From Sporolactobacillus terrae DSM 11697 (GTDB lineage Bacteria; Bacillota; Bacilli; Bacillales; Sporolactobacillaceae): a DNA stretch of 36,548 nt. The DNA is taken from positions 1 through 36,548 of the forward strand of contig NZ_JFZC01000028.1 of NCBI RefSeq assembly GCF_000648615.1, given 5' to 3'. Shown piece after piece: positions 1 through 7,161 of this stretch (positions are counted from its first letter, which is position 1; every line of letters begins with the position of its first letter). Under the pieces are notes generated by a model that searched no databases, was not told where the DNA came from, and was given only the letters and a program-made list of their open reading frames with translations. A program made the position numbers and the translations under genes.

Positions 1-2
1 AG

Positions 3-122
3 CGAGCAGCTGGAGTGTCGTTTGTGCACAAGGTGATGAACAAAGCCCGAATGGAAGGCGGAAGTAAGGACCGGGCGCTTTTTGCCCGATTTTTCTTAAA
101 AGACAAAACGATCATGCAATAG
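3..122 (+). CDS. C-terminal end of an unidentified gene (partial)
   Basis: The frame beginning at base 3 stays open from the window edge for 39 codons and stops with TAG at 120-122. The residues are basic and not recognisable as any family. It lies 100 bases upstream of an OppF-type ATPase, so a gene of the same peptide-transport operon is the natural guess, but nothing in the residues proves it. The other two forward frames close earlier (bases 34-36 and 65-67). It may be no gene at all. Confidence 0.3.
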   Translation, partial: RAAGVSFVHKVMNKARMEGGSKDRALFARFFLKDKTIMQ

Positions 123-222
123 GAATTGAAAAGCGGATTGATCCGGTGCAACACGGACGAGTATTCTGCAGATCGAAAAATGCATTTGGGCATATAGGCT
201 TTTGTGGAAGGAATGATGGCTG

Positions 223-1215
223 ATGGGGACCTCCCCGCTTCTAAAAATAGACCACTTGAAAAAATATTTTGAGGTTGATCGAAATCAAACTTTGAAAGCC
301 GTTGATGATGTTTCGATCGCCATAAATTCTGGTGAAACACTGGGCATTGTCGGCGAATCCGGCTGCGGTAAATCGACACTCGGCCGCACAATCATGGGGC
401 TTTATGATAAAACAGAGGGACATATTGCGTTCAATGGCCGCGCGGTCGATCAAATGACGGCTTCAGAACAGTTTCGGCTGCGTCGCAACATGCAGATGAT
501 TTTTCAGGATCCCTATGCCTCTTTGAATCCGCGTTCAACCGTGCTGGAACTGATCGCTGAACCGCTGGATATTCACAAAGCTTATCAGAACGGTAAGGAA
601 CGCAGAGCAAAAGTGGAACAGCTGCTTGAGGAGGTCGGCTTAAATGTCAGCTTTCTGAATCGATACCCGCATGAATTCAGTGGCGGCCAAAGGCAGCGTA
701 TTGGGATTGCACGTGCGTTGGCACTTGATCCTGAATTCGTTATTGCCGATGAACCGATCTCTGCTTTGGACGTATCGGTACAGGCCCAGGTGGTTTTTCT
801 CTTGAAACGGCTTCAAGAAGAAAAGGGCTTGACGATGATGTTCATCGCTCATGATCTCTCGATGGTTAAATACATCAGTAACCGAATTGGGGTCATGTAC
901 CTTGGTCATCTTGTCGAGTTGACGACAAGTGAGGCATTGTATGAGAAACCGCTGCATCCGTACACGCAGGCACTGCTTTCAGCCATTCCGATTCCTGATC
1001 CCGACATCGAAGAAAAAAGGGAACGGATTATTTTAAAGGGAGAAATTCCAAGCCCAATCGATCCGCCAAGCGGCTGTATTTTCCGAACCCGCTGTCCGTT
1101 TGCCATGGATGTGTGTGCAGAGAAACGTCCGGCGTTTGTGGAAGTGGAAAATGGCCATTTTGCAGCCTGTCATCTTCACACCAAGAAAACGCCGAAAGTC
1201 ACCATTCGTGCTTAA
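223..1215 (+). CDS. Oligopeptide/dipeptide ABC transporter ATPase, OppF/AppF type
   Basis: This is one of the two ATPases that power peptide uptake through an Opp/Dpp-type importer at the inner face of the membrane. Visible motifs are Walker [10 protein letters not shown] (about residues 44-52), signature SGGQRQR (about 154), Walker B VIADEP followed by the D-loop SALD, and the switch His in AHDLS. The C-terminal oligo_HPY region holds the cysteines of [11 protein letters not shown] and AAC, the arrangement that can carry an Fe-S cluster in this family. The length of 330 aa is normal. ATG 223 is preceded by GGAAGG at 207-212. The rest of the transporter must lie upstream, outside the window. 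Whether the substrate is an oligopeptide, a dipeptide or another molecule cannot be read from the ATPase. Confidence 0.9.
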   Translation: MGTSPLLKIDHLKKYFEVDRNQTLKAVDDVSIAINSGETLGIVGESGCGKSTLGRTIMGLYDKTEGHIAFNGRAVDQMTASEQFRLRRNMQMIFQDPYASLNPRSTVLELIAEPLDIHKAYQNGKERRAKVEQLLEEVGLNVSFLNRYPHEFSGGQRQRIGIARALALDPEFVIADEPISALDVSVQAQVVFLLKRLQEEKGLTMMFIAHDLSMVKYISNRIGVMYLGHLVELTTSEALYEKPLHPYTQALLSAIPIPDPDIEEKRERIILKGEIPSPIDPPSGCIFRTRCPFAMDVCAEKRPAFVEVENGHFAACHLHTKKTPKVTIRA

Positions 1216-1292
1216 GCTGCGATTCTAGCCGTTCTGCAAGGCGATTGTTTCATCACTCTTCCGCTAAGCCATGATCACTCTCTTTTTTACTG

Positions 1293-1317
1293 CCTCTCTA
1301 ATTCGGAGAGGTTTTTT
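1293..1317 (+). terminator. Rho-independent terminator after the OppF-type gene
   Basis: CCTCTC (1293-1298) pairs with GAGAGG (1306-1311), followed by a T run at 1312-1317. It ends the peptide-transport operon. Confidence 0.75.
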
Positions 1318-1338
1318 ATTATTTAAGTGTGCAGCGGA

Positions 1339-1380
1339 TAAGGGTGTCTCAAAAGTCAATTGACTTTTGAGACACCCTTA
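1339..1380. repeat. Perfect 42-bp palindrome, IS-end-like
   Basis: Two perfectly complementary 21-bp arms (1339-1359 and 1360-1380) abut without a loop and carry GGGTGTCTCAAAAGTC. This motif resembles terminal inverted repeats of some Bacillales insertion sequences. No T run follows on either strand (A run on plus, TATCC on minus), so a simple terminator is unlikely. It looks like two IS ends joined head to head or a small MITE-type remnant. The family attribution is from memory. Confidence 0.6.
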
Positions 1381-1389
1381 AAAAAACGT

Positions 1390-1545
1390 CTATTTTGGGA
1401 TTAAGCGCGAAGATGCGAGACGCCTGCGGAGCGTTCCCGTTGATCGCGAACCAAAGGAGAGCCTGCAGGCTTTACAGGATCAGCTGAGGAGGCTCCTGGA
1501 TCGCCCGCGGTTGCGCTCTGTTGATCGAGCAATCGGAGCACAGTA
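1390..1545. repeat. GC-rich interspersed repeat, degenerate copy
   Basis: No sensible gene fits here. The segment contains GAGACGCCTGCGGAGC, GAGGAGGCTCCTGGATCGCC and CCGCGG in the order seen in a family of GC-rich intergenic repeats common in Bacillales (CCTGCGG ... GAGGAGGCTC ... CCGCGG). It is much richer in GC than the flanking spacer and lies directly beside the IS-end-like palindrome. Recognition is by memory of the repeat pattern and was not checked against a genome. Confidence 0.45.
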
Positions 1546-1548
1546 TAA

Positions 1549-1567
1549 ATCCAACCCCCTTTTGGAT
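1549..1567 (-). terminator. Possible weak terminator of the HAD gene
   Basis: On the minus strand ATCCAA, a G-rich loop and TTGGAT form a 6-bp stem about 15 bases after the stop codon, followed by only a few T residues. It is a weak candidate. Confidence 0.3.
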
Positions 1568-1581
1568 CGTCCGGGGTCGCC

Positions 1582-2379
1582 TTAGTTTAAAAACCATTTT
1601 TCAAGGATCTGTGCGACGCCATCCTCATCATTTGTACCGGTACGCATTGTTGCATCTTTTTCTAATCCTGGTGTTGCATTGCCCATTGCAACCGAGTAGC
1701 CGCAAGCCTTGAAAAGATCGAGGTCATTCCAATCATCACCAAAGGCTGCAACCTGGCGCATTGAAATGGCATGTTTTTGACAAATTGCTGAGACTGCGCT
1801 TGCTTTAGATATCTGTTTTTCCATAATTTGCAGCAGTTCGCCTGCATCGGTTTCAACGACACTCAGCTGCGCTCCAAAATTCATGATATAGTGCTTTGTC
1901 TCTGTGGAACAGTGAAAAAGTAGCAGTTTATTTGCGGGAATCGATGCAAGTCTTTTTTCTGAGACAATGGTCGGCGGAACAAACATGTGCTTGCGGTTTT
2001 GTTCATAAACGGCGTTTGACAGAGCGTATAGTACGTCCTCAGATTCAATAGACAGTTTATCTTGTTCCTTGTTGCGGCAAACTTGGGTAATGATTTTTGC
2101 GGCGATTGCCGGGGAAATCGTGAAGCTCGATGTATTGCCACTAAGATCACGACAATAAGCGCCATTATAATAAACAGCGGAGACATTCTTCATAATGATA
2201 GAAGGAAGCAACGCTTTTACCGAACGTGGCGGACGAGCCGTCGCGATAAATAGCGCGATGCCTAATTGCCCGCAGCGCAGCAAAGCGTTTTGTGTCCGTT
2301 CTGATAGTTTCTTTCGAGAATTGAGCAGCGTACCGTCTAGATCAAAGACGAGTGCGCGAATGGATCGGAAATGGTTCAT
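1582..2379 (-). CDS. Cof-type HAD-IIB sugar-phosphate/FMN-type phosphatase
   Basis: A cytoplasmic phosphatase of the haloacid dehalogenase superfamily, Cof subfamily. Motif I is FDLDGTLL (nucleophile D13, acid/base D15), motif II is the small hydroxyl residue in ATARP, motif III is the Lys in ISKASA, and motif IV is GDDWNDLDLF near residue 215. The C2-type cap sits between motifs II and III. The 265-aa length is typical. ATG 2379 has AGAGGTGAG just upstream. Cof phosphatases act on varied substrates (pyridoxal phosphate, FMN, sugar phosphates), so no substrate is assigned. It has its own promoter and is monocistronic, separated from the folate transporter gene by a terminator. Confidence 0.88.
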   Translation of the reverse strand: MNHFRSIRALVFDLDGTLLNSRKKLSERTQNALLRCGQLGIALFIATARPPRSVKALLPSIIMKNVSAVYYNGAYCRDLSGNTSSFTISPAIAAKIITQVCRNKEQDKLSIESEDVLYALSNAVYEQNRKHMFVPPTIVSEKRLASIPANKLLLFHCSTETKHYIMNFGAQLSVVETDAGELLQIMEKQISKASAVSAICQKHAISMRQVAAFGDDWNDLDLFKACGYSVAMGNATPGLEKDATMRTGTNDEDGVAQILEKWFLN

Positions 2380-2461
2380 CGATCGCTCACCTCTTGCCTT
2401 TCTGTTATCATGCTAGTATCAGAGTGCATGCCGCTTTTTTTCGTGTGTTTTGCTTGAAGGA

Positions 2462-2490
2462 AGTGTACAGGAGAACCTGAGAAGTGTCAA
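2462..2490 (-). promoter_or_regulatory. Sigma-A promoter of the HAD phosphatase gene
   Basis: On the minus strand TTGACA, a 17-base spacer and TACACT; five of six consensus bases or better at each box. It lies about 80 bases upstream of the ATG. Confidence 0.75.
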
Positions 2491-2553
2491 TGATTGCGGA
2501 CCGGTAAACGAGTGATCCCAGCCATTTTTTATCGCTTTTTCGAAATGAAAAAT

Positions 2554-2601
2554 GCCCACTTCAGCGCAACAGATCGCATGCATCTGTTGAGGCGAAGGGG
2601 C
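2554..2601 (-). terminator. Long terminator hairpin after the folate transporter gene
   Basis: The stem pairs GCCC..CTTC..CAACAGAT with ATCTGTTG..GAAG.GGC. On the minus strand it is followed by ATTTTTCATTT, and on plus by TTTTGATTTT, so it could stop transcription both ways. It insulates the downstream HAD gene. Confidence 0.7.
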
Positions 2602-2644
2602 TTTTGATTTTATAGAGTGTTTTGGGAGTTGTTTTCGTTAATGA

Positions 2645-3241
2645 TCAGATCAGTGAGATTCGGTTGTTGTTCTGAATCGGGATCAGATGCGCCCGCGTCA
2701 GCACCGGCAGTAATAATTGTAGTAATATAGTCAGCAGGATTGTCTCAATCGGCAGCATCACGAGATTTTTGATTAAGCTGTTGACAAAGAAAAACCAGTA
2801 GCCTTTGCCAAAAAGCATTTGACTCCAAAGGCATCCGAGACCAACGTTCACACCCAAGTTGACAACGAGCTTGGCAGTAAAAAGACGCAAAACGGAGATC
2901 CGTCTTCGATAGAGAAACAAGCCATAGATGAAACAACCAAGGATGGAAGAAAGCGTATAACCAGGGAAAAAGACACCGAATGGGTGGGCGATGTAGCCGA
3001 CAAGATCCATTACAGCACCGGCAAAGATGCCAAGTAACGGACCATAGATCATGGAGCCGAAAGCAACGATGAGAAACGTGAAGGAAAGATGCAGATTCTG
3101 AGCAATAGGGATGGAGAAATAACCGATCACAACACTGAGCGCAACGATGATTGCTGCAAACGTCAGCCGGTTCAATTTGCGTAGTTCCGCAGCGGATGCC
3201 TTCCAGTAGGCAGCGGTAAATACAGAAAAATCTTTATCCAT
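2645..3241 (-). CDS. folT: ECF transporter S component, folate family (FolT-like)
   Basis: A membrane-embedded substrate-binding subunit of an energy-coupling-factor importer, expected to work with a shared EcfAA'T module encoded elsewhere. The 198-aa protein has a charged N-terminus (MDKDFSVFTAAYWK), then about six hydrophobic segments, with IPIAQNLHLSFTFLIVAF, MDLVGYIAHPFG and NSLIKNLVMLPIE, patterns of the folate-type S-component family. The frame stays open 51 codons upstream, but that stretch is the riboswitch. ATG 3241 follows GAGGAGGA with an 8-base gap and is the real start. The THF riboswitch directly upstream strongly supports folate or a precursor as substrate. Confidence 0.85.
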   Translation of the reverse strand: MDKDFSVFTAAYWKASAAELRKLNRLTFAAIIVALSVVIGYFSIPIAQNLHLSFTFLIVAFGSMIYGPLLGIFAGAVMDLVGYIAHPFGVFFPGYTLSSILGCFIYGLFLYRRRISVLRLFTAKLVVNLGVNVGLGCLWSQMLFGKGYWFFFVNSLIKNLVMLPIETILLTILLQLLLPVLTRAHLIPIQNNNRISLI

Positions 3242-3248
3242 TATAAAA

Positions 3249-3287
3249 TCCTCCTCATGTTTGGCAAGGTTGCCACATAAGGGAGGA
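3249..3287 (-). promoter_or_regulatory. Anti-SD/SD pair: expression platform of the THF riboswitch
   Basis: TCCTCC (minus strand, 3287-3282) is complementary to GGAGGA (3254-3249), the ribosome binding site of the folT-like gene. No T run lies between aptamer and ATG. This suggests that THF binding controls translation by hiding the binding site rather than stopping transcription. Confidence 0.6.
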
Positions 3288-3303
3288 CAAAGCTCCGATA
3301 TGC

Positions 3304-3410
3304 GGCAGCGGGATGCGATTCTTGCACGGCAAACGGTGCCAGCACCGTTTTTCGTCCCGGGGACAACTCCCCGTCCCCCAGGCACGTAACCCACAACAAT
3401 CTACTCTGCC
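3304..3410 (-). promoter_or_regulatory. Tetrahydrofolate (THF) riboswitch aptamer
   Basis: On the minus strand the outer helix GGCAG/CTGCC encloses the THF-I features: GAGTAGA at the 5' side, GTGCCTGGGGGACGGGGA, GTTGTCCCCGGGACGAAAA, and the 3' GCATCCCGCTGCC. The order and the pairing helices match the known THF class upstream of folT genes. It sits 60 bases before the folT-like ATG, with a promoter just upstream. Confidence 0.88.
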
Positions 3411-3423
3411 ATTGATCAACTCT

Positions 3424-3452
3424 ATTTTAGTCAATTCTAGCGACTAACGCAA
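3424..3452 (-). promoter_or_regulatory. Sigma-A promoter driving the THF riboswitch transcript
   Basis: Minus strand TTGCGT, 17 bases, TAAAAT. The predicted start of transcription is a few bases before the P1 helix of the aptamer, as expected. Confidence 0.65.
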
Positions 3453-3538
3453 TTATTTTAAGGATGGATTGATGCTGGAGAGGCAGAGCATGATCCGGAT
3501 CAATGCCGGTGGGGAAATTTGCGATTCCTCGATCAGTA

Positions 3539-3566
3539 TTGTAATCTGCTTGTCTATTGTTAAACT
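3539..3566 (+). promoter_or_regulatory. Possible promoter for the 3701-5175 operon
   Basis: TTGTAA, 16 bases, TAAACT. The 5' leader would run about 130 bases to the first gene. Nothing else convincing was seen in 3453-3700. Confidence 0.35.
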
Positions 3567-3700
3567 AAAAGAAATGAAGAAGTGAGTGCCTCTGTCCCAG
3601 TCTGAATACGGAGGACTTGGCTACCGATACACAGAAAGGCGCGCTTATGACGTACCTCAATCACTTAAACGCGTTTTAGTAGGAAGGGAAAAAGAATTTT

Positions 3701-3883
3701 GTGAAACATTTTGCCTATAGATTTTTACAATGGCTCGTCTTTCTTGGCGAATGGCTGCTGTTTTTCAAACTCATGGAGTTGACACCTTTGCTGTATCTGT
3801 CGGGATTCATCGAATGCTTATCTATCCTTCTTGTTACGATTCTTGCATTCGCAGTGACCGTCATTGTCTTTCGTAATCGTTAG
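3701..3883 (+). CDS. Small two-helix membrane protein, unknown function
   Basis: A 60-aa protein starting at GTG 3701, 12 bases after AGGAAGGG (3681-3688). Residues 1-25 and 30-56 form two hydrophobic stretches (FLQWLVFLGEWLLFF and LSILLVTILAFAVTVIVF), ending in basic FRNR. It is 21 bases upstream of the hydrolase gene and probably co-transcribed. I do not recognise a family. Small proteins of this type are hard to call, but start, spacing and hydrophobic pattern support coding. Confidence 0.55.
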   Translation: MKHFAYRFLQWLVFLGEWLLFFKLMELTPLLYLSGFIECLSILLVTILAFAVTVIVFRNR

Positions 3884-3904
3884 TTCTCGTGAGGAGTGAA
3901 TCGA

Positions 3905-4561
3905 ATGAATGTTTCGGAAAAGCGTGTCGAAGCTTCTGGGCATAAGATTAATTATACGCACATCGACGTGGGCTCAAATGCGGTATGCTTCATGTTTTCC
4001 GGTATCGGCTATTTGTACGACAAACCGCTTCTATACTATGCGACGATGGAAATGCTTGAGCATGGCATCGATGTCGTTCATGTGCACTATCATTTTAAGA
4101 AAAAAATACTGAAAAAATCTTTTGCAAAAAAATGTCAGGACATGATGAACGTTATTCGGCCGGTCATCGATGCGGTTCTGGCGGATCAGGCCTATGAACG
4201 CTGCCTGTTTTTAGGTAAATCGATCGGTACGATTCCGATTGCCGGCGCGCTAGTAAATCAGGAAAAATTTAACGATGCTCCGATTATTTTGTTGACGCCG
4301 CTGATCACGTATGATGAAGTGTTCATGAACTTGCTCGAATGCAGGCATCAAGGATTGCTTGCGATTGGTGATAGAGATCGTTTTTACGATGCAGACCGGG
4401 TGAAGCAGTTAAAGCGGACGCATTTGACTATTGAGGTTATCCGTAATGCCGATCACTCGCTGAATGTCGGCACATTGGATACCGCTGTCTCCATTACAGC
4501 ACTGGCTCAGGTGATGAGAAGTCTTGATGCAGTGATTCAAAAGTTTAAACTACAAGGGTGA
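3905..4561 (+). CDS. Alpha/beta hydrolase family protein
   Basis: A probable cytosolic serine hydrolase of 218 aa. The nucleophile elbow is GKSIG (pattern GxSxG), the acidic residue is likely the Asp in GDRDRFYD, and the His is in NADHSLN near the C-terminus, giving a complete triad. The oxyanion region begins FMFSGIGYLYD, without the usual HGxxG. The frame opens with GTG 3896, but that codon lies in the ribosome binding site GAGGAG (3891-3896), so ATG 3905 is the better start. The stop overlaps the region of the next start, implying translational coupling to the GNAT gene. No substrate can be inferred. Confidence 0.75.
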   Translation: MNVSEKRVEASGHKINYTHIDVGSNAVCFMFSGIGYLYDKPLLYYATMEMLEHGIDVVHVHYHFKKKILKKSFAKKCQDMMNVIRPVIDAVLADQAYERCLFLGKSIGTIPIAGALVNQEKFNDAPIILLTPLITYDEVFMNLLECRHQGLLAIGDRDRFYDADRVKQLKRTHLTIEVIRNADHSLNVGTLDTAVSITALAQVMRSLDAVIQKFKLQG

Positions 4562-4566
4562 ATGTG

Positions 4567-5175
4567 ATGATTCGTTATGAAGGAAAACAAATCGTTGTTC
4601 GGGACTGGATACCGGCAGACAAGGACGATTGGATCTACTGGACGTCGCCAGGCCGGTACTGGCAAACGTTTGACGGCCCGTATTACCCGCGCCGATCAAA
4701 AGAGGAAGTGGTTGAACAGGTCGAGGCCCATTATGAAAAAATAAGCAATGGCACATTAGCATCGCCACGAACCCGGCTAGCGATTGCCGATAAAAGGACG
4801 GACAAGTTGCTCGGGAATGTCGGCTGGTATTGGGAGAGCAAGGAGACGAACTGGCTATGTGCCGGGATCGCCATTTTTGATCCAAAGTTCTGGGGCGACG
4901 GACGCGGCTATGAAGCCTTTGGTTTATGGACCGATTATCTGTTTCAAGCGATGCCGGAGATCGTTCGCGTTGACCTGCGCACCTGGTCCGGGAACTTTGG
5001 CATGATGAAGCTGGCGGAGAAGCTCGGCTATACCAAAGAAGCCTGCTTCCGCAAAGCGCGCATTGTTGACGGAAACTATTATGATTCAATTGGATTCGGC
5101 GTACTGCGCGAAGAGTGGGAAGCCTGGCATCCTGAAGGATTTCAAAAGGAATTGGTGGATCAGGCTTCATCCTAA
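4567..5175 (+). CDS. GNAT family N-acetyltransferase (RimJ/RimL-like)
   Basis: A 202-aa acetyl-CoA-dependent transferase. The GNAT core is visible as beta strands around LGNVGWYW and LCAGIAIFDPKFWGDGRGYEA (shortened motif A, with the pyrophosphate loop at WGDGRGYEAF), then VDLRTWSGNFGMMKLAEKLG, the motif B pattern of RimJ/RimL proteins. GTG 4558 is also in frame, but it is part of the binding site AAGGGTG; ATG 4567 fits the spacing. It follows the hydrolase with only a few bases and ends at the terminator 5346-5381. The acceptor (protein N-terminus, antibiotic or small amine) is unknown. Confidence 0.8.
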   Translation: MIRYEGKQIVVRDWIPADKDDWIYWTSPGRYWQTFDGPYYPRRSKEEVVEQVEAHYEKISNGTLASPRTRLAIADKRTDKLLGNVGWYWESKETNWLCAGIAIFDPKFWGDGRGYEAFGLWTDYLFQAMPEIVRVDLRTWSGNFGMMKLAEKLGYTKEACFRKARIVDGNYYDSIGFGVLREEWEAWHPEGFQKELVDQASS

Positions 5176-5215
5176 AATTCACTTTATGCGGAAGTGGTAA
5201 CGAAACGTTTTAAAA

Positions 5216-5294
5216 GCGTTTGATACAACTTTACCGGCATTAGCTACGCTTTTTCGTGCGTTTGATACAACTTTTCCGATTTTGGATACAACTT
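5216..5294 (+). repeat. Three tandem-spaced copies of a GATACAACTT repeat
   Basis: GCGTTTGATACAACTTTACCG (5216-5236, one base over its core) recurs as a near-identical unit at 5258-5278 and as a shorter GATACAACTT at 5285-5294. The two long copies start 42 bases apart. A degenerate relative, TAATACAACTTT, occurs at 16560-16571. No coding frame runs through them. Confidence 0.55.
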
Positions 5295-5345
5295 CCTGCG
5301 TTTGCTTTATTGCGGATTTAAACGATTAAGAAAATCTTTATAGAG

Positions 5346-5381
5346 AAGGAGGCTCCCCTTGAATGGAAGCCTCCTTTTTCT
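5346..5381 (+). terminator. Terminator of the hydrolase/GNAT operon
   Basis: AAGGAGGCT (5346-5354) pairs with AGCCTCCTT (5368-5376), followed by TTTTC. It lies between convergent operons and may also act on the adenine deaminase transcript. Confidence 0.8.
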
Positions 5382-5407
5382 GTTATTTTGATGCTGATTA
5401 TCATTTT

Positions 5408-7147
5408 TTACTTGATTTTTTTCTTGCCTTTAACCGGCGCAACAACTAAAGGAACGACTTTGCCTTTGTTGACATCAATCAACCCAAAGTCGGTGATTTT
5501 CAGTGCCGGGCTGACGGCTAGGGAGTGTGTGCACAAGGACATGATCGGATTGTAGTGAACATACCCCAGCTGCTTCATTGTGCTGCGTAATTGAGCGACC
5601 GCTTGGCCTGCTTCTTCAAAGGGCAGTTCGGTAAGAATACCGCCGAGCGGAAGTGCAAGCATGGATAGGACGCGGCCGTCACGTACAACGCAAATGCCGC
5701 CTTGATGACGGATGACCGCATTGGCGGCTCGTGTCATATCGGATGTGTTATGACCAATGACCATCAAGTCATGATTATCATGGGAATAGGTGGTCGCAAT
5801 CGCACCTTCTTTGATCGTGTCGCCGCTAACCAGACCGAATCCCTTGTTGCCGTTCTTGCCATACCGTTCGAATACGCTGATTAACGCATAGGGACTCGAC
5901 GCCCAATCCAGTTGTTCATTTCTAATCATCAATGTGTCGAACGTTTCTTCAGTAAACGTTGTTCCATCCTTAACGTCCATGATTCGGCAGCGATAACGCC
6001 CATCCGGGTAGGAGAGACGCACATTAAAGTCCTTTTCAGATAACGGCGCAAGTTTCACAGATTGATAAAATGCCTGCGGAAATTGACCGCTATGTGGATG
6101 ATCAGCAGCTGAATACTCAGCATCATAAACTCTTTTTCCCTTTTTAAATACCGATGCGATCGTAAATGCTTTGAGCGAGGAGAGCAGGACAAAATCAGCG
6201 AACCGTCCGGGACTGATTGCACCGCGATCCGATAGTTTCATGCGCTGTGCCGGAGCGTATGTACTTGCATAAATCGCATCTTCAGGACGCATGCCCATCT
6301 GAATCGCTTTTTTAACAAGATGATTCAAATGACCGGTTTGGGCGAAAGAATCCATCATGACGTCATCAGTGACGAAGCAGAAATGTTCCTTAAACTCATC
6401 ATGATCGATCAAATAATGCATGACCTCTTCCGACATCGACTTTTCCTGAATTTCAACGAAAACGCCTTGCTTGAAACGCTCCTTGAGACCTTCAACCGTT
6501 TGCAGTGTGTGATCTGAATTCACGCCTGCATAGACGACTCTGCTAAGATCAAGGTCAAGCAGTTTTGGGACATGTCCTTCAATAATCATCTCCGGGTAAT
6601 GGGTCTTTATATGATGAATAATGCGGCTGATCTTTGCGTTCGGCTTTGAAATCACATCAACGTAGTTCATCACTTCACCGAGGCATCTGACCTTGCCGCT
6701 CTGAATTAATTCATCAATCGCTTTTATATCAATGTCGCCGCCATTCGTTTCCAGGCTTGTCGCAGGAACGGAGCTAGGAATGGCATAGAACATATCCGCA
6801 GTGCAAGATTCGCTGGCACGGATCATTGCTTGAACCCCTTTTAAACCGAAAACATTAGCGATTTCGTGAGGCTCAGGGATAATGGTGGTGACTCCGTTTT
6901 TGATTAAACCGTATGAAAAGGTACTCGGGGTTACCATTGAACTTTCGATGTGCAGGTGAATATCAATCAGACCGGGAATAAGATAGCCGCCATTCCCGTC
7001 CATTGTTTCCGATGCGTCGAATTGATCGATTGATTCCGTTCCCACGTAGAGAACGCGATCACCGCAAACCGCAACATCTGCTTTGATAAACTTTTTTAAG
7101 AAACTGTTGAATACATTGACATGTTTGATTAAACGATCAACATGCAT
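5408..7147 (-). CDS. ade: Adenine deaminase
   Basis: Converts adenine to hypoxanthine and ammonia in purine salvage. The 579-aa length is right for the family. The metal-binding motif HLHIESS (H64, H66, E68) is in the amidohydrolase core, SDHTLQTVEG and FVTDDVMMDSF follow, and the C-terminal adenine-deaminase domain includes YSHDNHDLMVIG. ATG 7147 is preceded by AGGAGG. It is the last gene of the purine operon, 14 bases after the ATPase gene, and so probably under the guanine-type riboswitch far upstream. With the nucleoside hydrolase in the same operon, adenosine can be taken to hypoxanthine. Confidence 0.93.
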   Translation of the reverse strand: MHVDRLIKHVNVFNSFLKKFIKADVAVCGDRVLYVGTESIDQFDASETMDGNGGYLIPGLIDIHLHIESSMVTPSTFSYGLIKNGVTTIIPEPHEIANVFGLKGVQAMIRASESCTADMFYAIPSSVPATSLETNGGDIDIKAIDELIQSGKVRCLGEVMNYVDVISKPNAKISRIIHHIKTHYPEMIIEGHVPKLLDLDLSRVVYAGVNSDHTLQTVEGLKERFKQGVFVEIQEKSMSEEVMHYLIDHDEFKEHFCFVTDDVMMDSFAQTGHLNHLVKKAIQMGMRPEDAIYASTYAPAQRMKLSDRGAISPGRFADFVLLSSLKAFTIASVFKKGKRVYDAEYSAADHPHSGQFPQAFYQSVKLAPLSEKDFNVRLSYPDGRYRCRIMDVKDGTTFTEETFDTLMIRNEQLDWASSPYALISVFERYGKNGNKGFGLVSGDTIKEGAIATTYSHDNHDLMVIGHNTSDMTRAANAVIRHQGGICVVRDGRVLSMLALPLGGILTELPFEEAGQAVAQLRSTMKQLGYVHYNPIMSLCTHSLAVSPALKITDFGLIDVNKGKVVPLVVAPVKGKKKIK

Positions 7148-7161
7148 GATGAGACCTCCTA

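Noticed and set aside
1339-1380. Palindrome as a standard terminator
   Set aside because: No T run follows the stem on either strand, and the oppF operon already has a good terminator at 1293-1317.
3242-3394. Upstream extension of the folT-like reading frame
   Set aside because: The extension translates the THF riboswitch; the proper ribosome binding site and ATG lie at 3241-3254.
3453-3700. tRNA or known riboswitch upstream of the small membrane protein
   Set aside because: No cloverleaf or known aptamer pattern could be found; only a weak promoter candidate.
4550-5182. Long open frame (about 210 codons) on the minus strand
   Set aside because: It is antisense to the well-supported GNAT gene, has an Arg/Ser/Pro-rich composition typical of a shadow frame and no ribosome binding site.
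5216-5294. Repeat cluster as a CRISPR array
   Set aside because: Only three units, of unequal length, with short AT-rich intervals and no cas genes nearby.
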